NCBI RefSeq assembly: GCF_036711975.1
Contig: NC_091972.1
Span: 4,407,001-4,471,000 of the forward strand
Source of the DNA: Onthophagus taurus
Lineage: Eukaryota; Arthropoda; Insecta; Coleoptera; Scarabaeidae
Reading direction: 5' to 3'
Length of the DNA stretch: 64,000 nt
The notes under the pieces were generated by a model. The model was not told where the DNA came from, did not search any database, and saw nothing but the letters and a program-made list of their open reading frames with translations. Every line of letters begins with the position of its first letter. Position 1 is the stretch's first letter. Position numbers and translations under genes: made by a program. Positions 10,785 to 20,134 of the stretch are shown piece after piece.

Positions 10785-11047
10785 AAATTCATAAGTGCCA
10801 ATATGATATGGACTAATGTCATTTTGATTTTTTTTAATGCCGATTTGCTTTTGATTAGTGCTAAATTTGTTGATTAATGCCAATATGATATTGTTTATTG
10901 CCAATTTGATATTGACTAATACCATTTCAATTTTGATTATTGTCAATTTGATTTTGACTAATGCCAATTTGAAATTGACATTGCCAATATGATTTTGACT
11001 AATGTCATTTTGATTCTGATTAGTGCCAATTTGTGCTTGAAAAGGTA
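10785..11047 (-). repeat. Right TIR made of 21-bp tandem units
   Basis: The inverse of 8921-9190: degenerate 21-bp units reading ATTTTGACTAATGCCAATTTG on the plus strand, ending in GCTTGAAAAGGTA. Confidence 0.85.
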
Positions 11048-11070
11048 TAGACCTAGAACTAGAAAGTTTC

Positions 11071-11782
11071 AATACTTTCTAGTCCTAGGTCTAGTGTTAG
11101 TTCTAGTTTTAGTGCAATAAAAATATGCAACATAGTGATATCTTATACTAACTACTGCTACCTACCACTGTCACTAGCATTAGTCCTAACTCAACGTTCA
11201 GATTGATACAAACTGTATCAAAGCTCACAAGTATAAGATTATTATCATAAATCAGTTTTAAGCCAACCAAAGCTTTGGACGTCTTCTTTGTGGCATAGAT
11301 TTTGATGGAAATTTTTATGAATTTTTTGATTAAAATGCATTTTTCTAAATTAAATTCAGGAACATTTTGTAGACAAAATCGAAATTACTATTTTATATAT
11401 TTTCTGTGACGTCTTCAGACGCACGGCTAAACCCAATACTTTCTAGTTCTAGGTCTAGTGTTAGTTCTAGTTTTAGTGCAATAAAAATATGCAACATAGT
11501 GATATCTTATACTAACTACTGCTACCTACCACTGTCACTAGCATTAGTCCTAACTCAACGTTCAGATTGATACAAACTGTATCAAAGCTCACAAGTATAA
11601 GATTATTATCGTAAATCAGTTTTAAGCCAATCAAAGCTTTGGACGTCTTCTTTGTAGCATAGATTTCGATGGAAATAAATTTTTGTATAAGTTTTCTTAT
11701 TAAAATGCATTTCTCTAAATTAAATTCAAGAACATTTTGTAGACAAAATCGAAATTACTATTTTATATATTTTCTGTGACGA
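11071..11782 (+). repeat. 364-bp tandem duplication
   Basis: Two direct copies start at 11071 and 11435 with the motif AATACTTTCTAG; both run through ATGCAACATAGTGATATC and end TTTTCTGTGACG. They differ at few positions, notably a short insertion in copy 2 near 11675. Each copy starts inside the palindromic interspersed repeat, so the repeat boundary may have seeded the duplication. Confidence 0.85.
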
Positions 11783-13300
11783 ACGAATTTGCTTATTCCG
11801 CAAATATTTACCTTTAATCTAACTAAAATTACCGCCTAATGGATTCCTTGCTGACGAAATTTGAATTGTAGATTGTTCGGTGCAAACAAATTTTGCTTTT
11901 CGAGCTTTAATGATAACGATGTAAGGGGATTTGTATTAAACTTTATTGAAGAACTGCTCTTTTTTTGTTGCGTCGACTGATGCGTTAATTTTTAATAAAT
12001 ATCCAAAACTGTTGATTTCCCTTAACGTAACAAATCACATTATCGTTGCGATATAACGGTGATTTATATTAAAATTTTTAACGTTCGATACATCCAACAT
12101 GAATACCGAATATTTTGCATATTTAAACAATGCAGATTATGCAGCCATAGCATAAATATCGATCGGCGGCGCGACGGCTGTACGTAGTACAAATCAAATC
12201 CGGCATTGACAGTGTTCTGGTAATAAATTTATATTTCATGCCTATTTGTCCTGATAATACGTATCGGTTTCCATTACCCTATTAAGCCAGTCTCACTGGT
12301 TTCCCAGATAAAACAATTCATAACTTTGAAATACTAAAATTGTTTTCACCAAGAAATGTTTTCTCAAAAAATAAACAAAATTTTTATTAAAACATGAAAA
12401 TAATGAAAATAAGATTAATTACTTCCCGAGAGACGTTATTTTCTCCCGTTTTCAAAAAGATGAAAATATATAATGATTTATTAGCCGGAGTTTTCTAGGG
12501 GGAAGTTTTATTTTTTCTTTGTTTTTTATTTCATGCATAAAAGTATTCATTTCAAGAATTTTTAAATCTCTCCACATTATTTATTTCAATCTATGTTGTA
12601 ATTTTTTATTACGTGATATTTCCACATTATCAAAGCCTTTGTTAGTTTTACAATTTATTTTTAAGTGGATAAGAGTTTAAACACGCACATCAATATGTAT
12701 AAAACGTAGTTATTTCTTTCTTTATTGAACACCCTTTTGATAGATGATGGTGATAAATCAAATGATGTCTCAATAATAGTCTTGGGATTATGTATACTTT
12801 CTGCTACGAATTGTTCGAAAATAAAAAAAAACTACTACTATTATATTCCTTTTTTAATAATAAATATCAATGTCCAATCTAGCGATAATAAAATTAGTTT
12901 CGAGAGTTAGAACGAGCAAACCATATTGATAAAAATACCGAAAAACAAATTGAAATTGATGTCGAACTGTAAATAGACAATATCGTTTTTTATTTCAAAA
13001 CCGTTTGTGAGTGGTGATGTGTACGCTTTTTTGGATAAGCCTTTGTAAATAATACATTTATAACATCAGTAGATTTTATTAATAGATAAAACTTTATTTT
13101 GTATTTATTTTTTAAAATCCTTCACCAAAAGGTTAGGCACAATTAATTAATGTTTAGATGAACATTATAATCAGAAACATAATGATGTGACCCTGTTTAT
13201 GATAGTTGTAGTCTTACTTTTAACAAACACATTCTTAAATTAGCAACTAAGTTTTAAAAATTATGGTTTTATAATAATCAAAGATTTTTTTTTGTGTCTA
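11783..13300. other. Gene-free stretch
   Basis: AT-rich DNA with long A and T runs. No repeat family, coding exon or RNA gene can be supported. The boundary with the Penelope fragment at about 13301 is abrupt, as expected for a 5'-truncated retroelement. Confidence 0.5.
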
Positions 13301-14113
13301 GAACGGCAATAGATCTGATCTTGATAATTTTCTTGATTATATGAACAACATTCATACGAGTCTTAATTTTACTTTAGAGGTTGCAAATGAAAATAAATTG
13401 AACTATTTACATTTGACAATACTTAAAGGTGACCACAGTTTTACCTACGACATTTTCAGAAAACCTTCTCTAAATACTATAATTCCTTACGATTCCTTCC
13501 ATCCACACAGCAAAAAATTAGCCGCTTTCCAATCATATATTACTAGGTTGTTGAGATACCCTTTAGACAGATCCGCTAAATTCCGAGAAACAAAGTTTAT
13601 TAGTACTTTAGCTCATTAAGCAGGATCCTCTTTATAATTATGACAAAGACAGATTTAACAATTTTAGATCACTGACATACATACAATAACATCAACTGCA
13701 AGATTAAGTCTATTCTACAATCATACGGTGTTTATGTTGGTTTCAAGTATAGTGGACAGATCAGCGATTATTGGCCAATCATAAACAGAAAGAAGACATT
13801 TTGGACCGTAGTGGTGTTTATTCCATCGGATGTTGTGATTGTGCCGCTGTTTACATCGATCAGACTGGTAGAAAGCTACATAAAAGATTATATGAACACA
13901 AAACGAATAATACTTCCAATATATTTAAGCATATGAGTGAGACCGAACATAACATTAATTTTGAAAGTGTAAAAACTCCTTCACAAATGCGATAAGAGTA
14001 TGAGAATGGATTTTTTGGAGGGTTTTGAAATAGATAAAGTTAAACATAGAAATGATTCTCACCTACTGAATGATCAATTAGAAAATTTTATAAGCCTTTG
14101 TACGCTTTTTTAA
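13301..14113 (+). pseudogene. Penelope RT C-terminus and GIY-YIG endonuclease, broken
   Basis: Three frame segments of one protein. 13301-13619 covers the region after the RT palm (DLDNFLDYMNNIHTSLNFT, FDIFRKPS-like). 13771-13995 is a GIY-YIG domain with SGVYSIGCCDC and YIDQTGRKLHKRLYEH; the usual YVGQTGR is YIDQTGR here, a Gly-to-Asp change. The tail (13999-14113, MRMDFLEGFEIDKV to the stop) is in another frame. The RT active site lies upstream and is missing. In PLEs the RT and the nicking GIY-YIG domain act together for target-primed insertion. Frameshifts near 13620-13770 and 13995 make it inactive. Confidence 0.85.
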
Positions 14114-14145
14114 AGCATTAAATTTTCCTTATTTTTAGTTCCCAC

Positions 14146-14580
14146 CTTTGATTATATATAATATGGATTGAGCTAACTGAATATATCTACTAACAAAAAT
14201 GTGGCTCAAGGTGAATAGACGCAGATGGAAAGCGATAATGTGAAAGTGTAACAAAGATAGTCATAAAACGGTACTAAACAGACGGGCGCATGCGCACAAA
14301 AGTGTCAAACCTCTTCCATTTGACGTTTATCGTTTTGTTGTGTCACAGCCAGTCACACCGTTATGTTTAAAAATGTATTGTTTCGTGTGCAAAGTTCGCG
14401 ATAATAAAGTTTCACATCACCTGTAAGTATTATAAATGTTACTTCTAATTGATAGTTTTTTATCTTATAAATTAACGCACGCCCATTATATGTCAGTAGG
14501 CTTCTATGTCTATCTCGGTTCCATCACCTTGCGCAAGCTATCTCTCTCGTTGGCTCAATCCATATTATATATAATCAAAG
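14146..14580 (+). mobile_element. P-element-like MITE with THAP-like exon remnant
   Basis: It has 28-bp perfect terminal inverted repeats, starting CTTTGATTATATATAATATG, and an 8-bp target duplication, GTTCCCAC (14138-14145 and 14581-14588). Inside, at about 14372, an ATG opens a short frame, MYCFVCKVRDNKVSHH, with two Cys and closing His, followed at once by a GTAAGT splice donor. This resembles the zinc-binding start of a THAP domain such as opens P-element transposases. An 8-bp duplication and TIRs of about 30 bp also fit the P superfamily. I infer a deletion derivative of a P-like element; hAT or Merlin remain alternatives. Confidence 0.65.
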
Positions 14581-14909
14581 GTTCCCACTCTTTTTCGTTT
14601 AAATTTTAATTCATATTTATAACCTGTTTGCGACAACATAAATTTTCCGCTCGAAATCGAGAACTAGTTGTCTCAGTTGTATCGAATGTGTTTTCATGAA
14701 TGTTCTTCTTAATTTATAAAAGTTTTAATCTGTTCGTTTTGCTGTAAAGTTTTTACATTGTCACTGTCATTTTTCTAGTGATTTTGTATGTCCTTACGTT
14801 GTCACCTTTTTTATGACAATAAGTTAAAAATTTTCTAATGTTTTTTTGAGAAATACGTATAATTGATTGTATTGTTCCTCTTTTATTATCTGATGTTTTG
14901 TAGATTTGG

Positions 14910-14944
14910 CTGATGATGACATGTAAACATGTCGAAATCGGTAC
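14910..14944 (+). ncRNA. Hammerhead-ribozyme-like motif (PLE 2 end)
   Basis: The order is CTGATGA, one unpaired T, hairpin GACATG/CATGTC with a TAAA loop, then GAAA and a short TCGGTAC. This is the conserved core order of a type I hammerhead (CUGANGA, helix II, GAAA, helix III, NUH), with a possible GUA cleavage site. Hammerheads are known from the terminal repeats of Penelope-like elements. The extra unpaired T before helix II is shared by four other copies in this window. Confidence 0.6.
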
Positions 14945-14990
14945 TATGTAAATAAAATATAATATTTAGAGAAGAAGACGCCTTTTTGTC

Positions 14991-15394
14991 TTTATTATTA
15001 CGATAAAATATGACTATGTTGCATATTTTTATTGAATTAATTAGGAATTATTCGTTTTCTGGGAGAGTAAACCTTTGACGTTTCCCAATATTATTATATG
15101 ACTATCAAACGTTTGTATGTATGGAAATTTAGCACTCAATTCTTATTTTATTAGTATTTTAATTTCAATTGCTGACAATTTTCTAATTCTAATCATTTAT
15201 TCTCAGTCACCATAACCGTACAAGGCATGATGAAATCTATGATATCAATATTTTCACTTTGTGATTTACCAGTAACCAAGCACCATTATTATTAACTTAC
15301 AAAAAAATATTGTTTTCAATGTAATATTGGTTAATTTTCAAATGACTTAAAAATTTTTTGAACTATAATAAGTACGAAGGTTTTCATGGCTGGT
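14991..15394. other. No gene seen
   Basis: AT-rich sequence without recognisable features between the PLE 2 end and the palindromic repeat cluster. Confidence 0.5.
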
Positions 15395-15680
15395 GTTAAT
15401 TAAACTAAAACTAGAACTAACACTAGAACTATCACTAGAACTAGAAATTTTCGGGTTAAGATGTTGCAAACTTTTTCAGAAACAATATTAGTTCTAGTCT
15501 TTAGGTTCTTAGTCTTTAGTGAATGTTAGTTCTAGCCGTCTTTAGAGACGTGCTCATCATCAGCATCTAAGTTCTAGTGACAGTGCAAGTGTAAAACTAG
15601 AGCTAACACTATACCTAGAACTAGAATCATTTGGCTTTAGCTGTCTTTAGCGATGTGTGGCTAAACCTGAATGATTCTAA
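15395..15680. repeat. Palindromic interspersed repeat copies
   Basis: Several head-to-head copies of the CTAGAACTAACACTAGA / TTTAGCCGTCTTTAGAGACG family. Each half can pair with the next to form hairpins. Nothing coding is seen in it. Confidence 0.8.
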
Positions 15681-15689
15681 AGAAATAAT

Positions 15690-16324
15690 AAAAATAGTAA
15701 CCTCTTACTTGCAAATTTATTGTTATTTTACTTCGATACTAGTTTCGAGGTGCTACCTCATCTTCAGTCGAAACTACAAATTTTGAAAAATTTTTTTATA
15801 AAAATAGAAAAACGAAAAAATTTTAACATATAAAACTTACAGTCAAAATTTAGAGTTGTACACGAGCGAGAAAAAATCCGATATAGAAAAATATTAAAGA
15901 TGTGAACATGTTGAAAAAGTTTTTTAAAATTATGCGTAATAAAATTTTTGAAGGTCAAACGGGATAAAAATGGTTGAAGACCGGTAACTAAATAAGAGGT
16001 TAATCTAAAAATAACTAATTAATAACAAATATAATAAAACATGAGATACTTACGATGATACGAAGATAAACCAACGTGGCATAGGCTGCGAGACTTCTAA
16101 CATAGAAAAAGGCCAAAAAACGTTAATAAATTTAGAAAAATTGTTAGAAGCCACGCAGCGATGCGGTGGAGGAACAGGAAAAGAAGAGACTAAAACGACT
16201 CAAACTACTAACGGAGAAGGAAACGTGGGTCGGGAAACGTGTTCGCGAGCGAGGGGGGGGGGGGGAAACAGCATTTAAGTTCAAAATCTTTTAAAAATGA
16301 AAAAATTGGTTTATGAGTTAATTG
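15690..16324 (-). mobile_element. Probable Penelope-like 3' end relic, noncoding
   Basis: Recognised only by the hammerhead-like motif at 15736-15770 on the minus strand and the AT-rich sequence next to it. About 15770-16210 would be the 3' untranslated part, and no protein homology could be read. It includes a run of 13 G at about 16248-16260. The extent is a guess. Confidence 0.35.
15736..15770 (-). ncRNA. Hammerhead-ribozyme-like motif (minus strand)
   Basis: Read on the minus strand: CTGAAGA, T, hairpin GAGGT/ACCTC with an AGC loop, then GAAAC and TAGTATCG. It has the same layout as the motifs at 14910, 17384, 36555 and 53626 but a different helix II sequence, which still pairs perfectly. 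Confidence 0.55.
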
Positions 16325-17165
16325 AAGAATGATTCTAGTTCTTGGTCTAGCACTAGAAACATTCCGGTTTAGCCGTGCGTCTTCTAGTTTAATACTAGCA
16401 CTATCATTACAACTAACGCAAGATCTAGAACTAGAATCATTCAAGTTTAGCCGTCTTGAGAGACCTGCGGTCGAAAGTGTATAATCCACAAACAGTTCTA
16501 TCCCTGGAACTCTTGATACAACCTAAACATGGTAATCCTAGCAATGCTTTGCAATCAAACTTGTTTGTTTGCTGCTCAGGTCCCTCACGTTTAAATTTGG
16601 TAGCAACACTAAACCTAGAATTAGAAACATTCGGGTTTAGCCACACATCTTTCAATACATCTAAAGTCGAATGATCCTAGTTCTAGGTCTTGCGTTACTT
16701 CTAGTGATAGTGCTGGTGCAAAACCAGAACTAACACTAGACCTAGAACCAGAAACATTCGGGTTTAGCCGTGCGTCTCTCAAGACGGCTAAACCCGATTG
16801 ATTCTAGTTCTAGGTCTAGTGTTAGTTCTAGTGACAGTGTAAGTGTAAAACTAGAATTAACACTATACCTAAAACTAGAATCATTCAGGTTTAGCCGTCT
16901 TTAGAGACGTGCTGCTAAACCCAAATGATTCTAGTTCTAGGTATAGTGTTAGTTCTACATAGTAACAGTGGTAGTATAAAACTAGAACTAGAAACATTCG
17001 AGTTTAGCCGTGCGTCTCAAGACGCACAGCTAAACCCAAAACTTTCTAGTTCTAGGTCTAGTGTTAGTTCTAGTTTTAATTGTTACACAGTGCTAGATTG
17101 TTGTATATTTTTATTGATCTAAAAGTAGAACTAACACTAAACTAACAACTAGAATCATTCTGGTA
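16325..17165. repeat. Dense cluster of palindromic interspersed repeats
   Basis: Alternating forward and inverted copies of the unit with core GGGTTTAGCCGTGCGTCTC, joined by ACCTAGAACTAGAA and TTCTAGTTCTAGGT arms. At least eight half-units are seen, which would form a chain of hairpins. Open frames here are spurious products of the repeat. Confidence 0.85.
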
Positions 17166-17169
17166 TAGT

Positions 17170-17470
17170 TTAAAGTATTAATAGGTATTAATTTTTAATG
17201 TGTGCCCAATTAACTTGTTATCTGATATCTGATTATTCGAAGAAAAAATTCTTTCCGTTGATTTATAGTGCCGTAACATTTAGTTGGTTCGTTTAAATAC
17301 GAGATAATTTTGTTTAAACATTAATATTTGTAATGAGATCAATATTCTATAACTTTCTCCTGTAAACCCATCTGACGTCGTGCCTGATGATGACTCTGCT
17401 GTGAGTCGAAACGTATGTACCACTAATCCTGAACATTTAATAAATTTTCATCTTTACATCTAAATTTCTC
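17170..17470 (+). mobile_element. Penelope-like 3' end relic
   Basis: A noncoding AT-rich tail with a hammerhead-like motif at 17384-17420, followed by a short AT-rich stretch with an ATTTAATAAATTTTC segment. By analogy with 14600-14990 I take it as the end of a PLE whose coding part is lost. Confidence 0.4.
17384..17420 (+). ncRNA. Hammerhead-ribozyme-like motif
   Basis: CTGATGA, T, hairpin GACTC/GAGTC with a TGCTGT loop, then GAAACGTATGTAC. ACGT and ATGT could pair as a very short helix III, leaving GUA as the cleavage triplet. Confidence 0.6.
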
Positions 17471-17553
17471 TATTAATCCATCAAAGATGAACATGGAGAA
17501 ACTAATAGCTATATTAAGCAATGTTGCACATTTTATATGGGACAGTGCAAGTA

Positions 17554-20132
17554 CAGGGTGGTTCAAATTCGATGTCCGAATAGGCTAACTCGGAAACTAT
17601 AAGAGTTAGACAAAAAGTAGCTTACATGTCATGATCTCGTTTTTCGAGAAACTGTTAATGCCAAAATCCTCATAGCGCTATCGTCTTTTGTTTTTCCCCT
17701 AGAGGCCAAAATTGGAAATATCGTAAAACCAGCAAGTGCAATTATCTTCGTTATTATTATAGGTGGAGTATTATAACTAAGACATTATATGGACACTTTT
17801 TTACAGAGAATTGGATGACGTAGTCAAAAAAATTTTTTCGGTTTTAGATTTTGAGATATCACAATTTTCGTTTTTTTAAATGGAAACAACCACAGATTAT
17901 TCGCTTATTAAATTCGTTATTTTCTTCTGATTACAAAAATATAGGGTTCGACAGGTCTATTTCTTATTGTTTTAGAATAAAGCCAAAAATAAACTTTTTT
18001 TTTAAATTTCCATCTAGTGTCATCGACGAAATTAAATTTACAGTTTCCTGTAAATTATGGTACTATAACTAAAAATTAAAAAAACAAATTTCTGATGTTT
18101 GAAACAAATAAATTTGTTGAACTATTTAATTTATATGTTTTACACAAAAGTTGGAATAGATTGCATTATTTCACATTTTTTATTAATATTTAATATTATT
18201 ATTAAATGACTTAATAAATTATTGATAGATGGCGCTCATATATATTTCTTTTGAATTCAAATAAACATAGCAACATTTGTTTGTATTCAAAAAGTGTCAC
18301 TTTAAAAATCCTGTTTTAAAGATGAATTACGAAAACTTTGAAAAGTTTGACATGTTAGAATGTTACATATTACAAAATAAAAGTAGTGAATTGGCTGCAG
18401 AGTTGTATTTTAATAGATACCCGGAAAGAAGGCAGCCAAATGCGAAAATATTTAGTCGTTTAGAAAAAAATTTAAAAACATTCGGTTCTTTTAAAAAGCC
18501 TAGACCAAAATCGTATTATAAAGAAAATGAAGACGAAGAAATAAATGTTTTAGCGGCAGTTACAGCAAATTCGTCGATATCAAGCCGCGAAATGGAGAAT
18601 GATCTTGGTATTTCCAGAAATCGCTGTCTTCGTGTTTTACATAAACACAAGTATAAGCCATACGTTCCTCGAATCATGCATCATTTACGAGATGGTGATA
18701 CCCAAAGAAGGCTTGAATTTTGCCGTTGGTACGTAGATCAGGTTAATGAAAACCCAGTTTTCAGTAGAGCAATTATCTGGACCGATGAAGCACACATTAG
18801 CAGTGCGGGGATATTTAACAGAAATAACCAACATATATGGTCGAACGTTAATCCCCAAAATACCATTGAAAGGCGTACTCAAGGTCGCTTTGGTTTTAAC
18901 GTATGGGTAGCATTGCTAAATAATGAAGTTTTGGCATATCAAATATACCAAGAAAATTTAAATGCGGAACGGTATTTAAACATATTAACAAACCACATTG
19001 AAAGATATGTTGATGGTTTACCTTTACGTGATGCGGAAAAACTATATTTTCAACATGATGGCGCTCCTGCGCATACTGCTAGGCGTATAACTGATTTTTT
19101 AAATATTAATTTTGAAGACAACTGGATTGGTTCCACCGGAAACCATCGGTGGCCACCAAGATCACCGGATTTGACGCCACTGGTTTTTTTTTCTCTGGGG
19201 CTACATCAAAAACCAGTTATATTTAATGGATAATGGAAATATAAGAGAATTAAAGATAAATTTTGAGCATTGTCTCAATTCTATTCCAAATATAAGTATA
19301 TTTAACGCAATAAACAGTGTTAGAAAGCGTTCTGAAATTTGCATCGAAAAAAGAGGAGGTCAATTTGAGCATTTTTTGTAGCATTGTTTTAATAATGTTT
19401 GGAAAATAAAATTATTAGTATTTGTTGTTAAATTACTATTTTTTTGCGTTAATAAAATATTTATAAATACTATTTGATTTAACAAAAACAAATAATATAT
19501 TAAATAATGTCAATCTTATAGATGTGAAAATTTTTAAAAGTTATTCATAAAGTATTAAGAAATGTAGGTATGTAGTAAACCTACAATTTCTAAAATCAGC
19601 CACTTAATAATTTATCAAGTTGCTAATAAAATAGTGTGAAGCAATGCAAGTCATTAAATATTTCCGTATTAACAGTTGGTGTAATAAACATAATTATTTG
19701 TTTTTAAATACCAGAAGTTATCTTCTTATTTAATTGTTAACTTTTTAGATTTTACCTACCGCCCCGTAATTTACAGGAAACTGTAAATTTAATTTCGCCG
19801 ATGATACTAGATGGAAATTTTATAAAAAATGTTTATTTTTGGCTTTATTCTAAAACAATAAGAAATAGACCTGTCGAACCCTATATTTTTGTAATCAGAA
19901 AAAAATAACGAATTTAATAAGCGAATAATCAGTGGTTAAAAAAACGAAAATTGTGATAATATCTCAAAATCTAAAACCGAAAAAATTTTTTTGACTACGT
20001 CATCCAATTCTCTATAAAAAAGTGTCCATATAATGTCTTCGAAAAACGAGATCATGACATGTAAGCTACTTTTTGTCTAACTCTTATAGTTTCCGAGTTA
20101 GCCTATTCGGACATCGAATTTGAACCACCCTG
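17554..20132 (+). mobile_element. Mariner-like element 2 (DUF4817/DDE type), full length
   Basis: Both ends are intact: CAGGGTGGTTCAAATTCG at 17554 and its inverse ending CACCCTG at 20132, with TA on both sides (17552-17553, 20133-20134). The inverted repeats extend far inwards (about 17554-18080 against 19770-20132), with an internal stretch missing from the right arm. The flanks match 8549-8612 in inverse orientation, giving an empty-site control. One transposase gene, broken by a frameshift, lies between. Confidence 0.95.
18322..19382 (+). pseudogene. DUF4817-type mariner transposase, one frameshift
   Basis: Start chosen at 18322 (MNYENFEKFDMLECYI), which fits the related protein at 47837 better than the upstream ATG at 18277. 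The N-terminal DUF4817/helix-turn-helix region includes YFNRYPERRQPNAKIFSRL, and a second HTH includes SREMENDLGISRNRCLRVLH. Next come IIWTDEAHIS (first Asp), FGFNVWVALL, YFQHDGAPAHT (second Asp) and WPPRSPDLTP (third Asp). At 19193-19201 a run of nine T carries one base too many and shifts the frame; the tail resumes as LWGYIKNQLYLM and ends EHFL at 19382. The residue before the T-run is Val where the family has Asp. Otherwise complete, so this copy died recently. Confidence 0.9.
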
Positions 20133-20134
20133 TA

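Larger units (their letters stand above)
8921..11047 (+). mobile_element. Tc1/mariner-superfamily element with 21-bp-repeat TIRs
   Basis: The element begins TACCTTTTCAAGC (8921) and ends GCTTGAAAAGGTA (11047), flanked by TA on both sides (8919-8920, 11048-11049). The flanking repeat reads continuously across the site, so this is a confirmed TA target duplication. Terminal inverted repeats of about 260 bp (8921-9190 and 10785-11047) are made of degenerate 21-bp units. The interior holds a broken transposase gene and a later 364-bp retrotransposon insertion. Confidence 0.9.
13301..14990 (+). mobile_element. Penelope-like element 2, 5'-truncated
   Basis: Starts abruptly inside the reverse-transcriptase C-terminal region and continues through a GIY-YIG endonuclease coding part, a stop at 14111-14113, a 3' untranslated region and a hammerhead-like motif (14910-14944) close to the end. 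The exact 3' end is unclear (about 14960-14990). A MITE (14146-14580) sits in its 3' region with a clean 8-bp target duplication. Confidence 0.8.
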
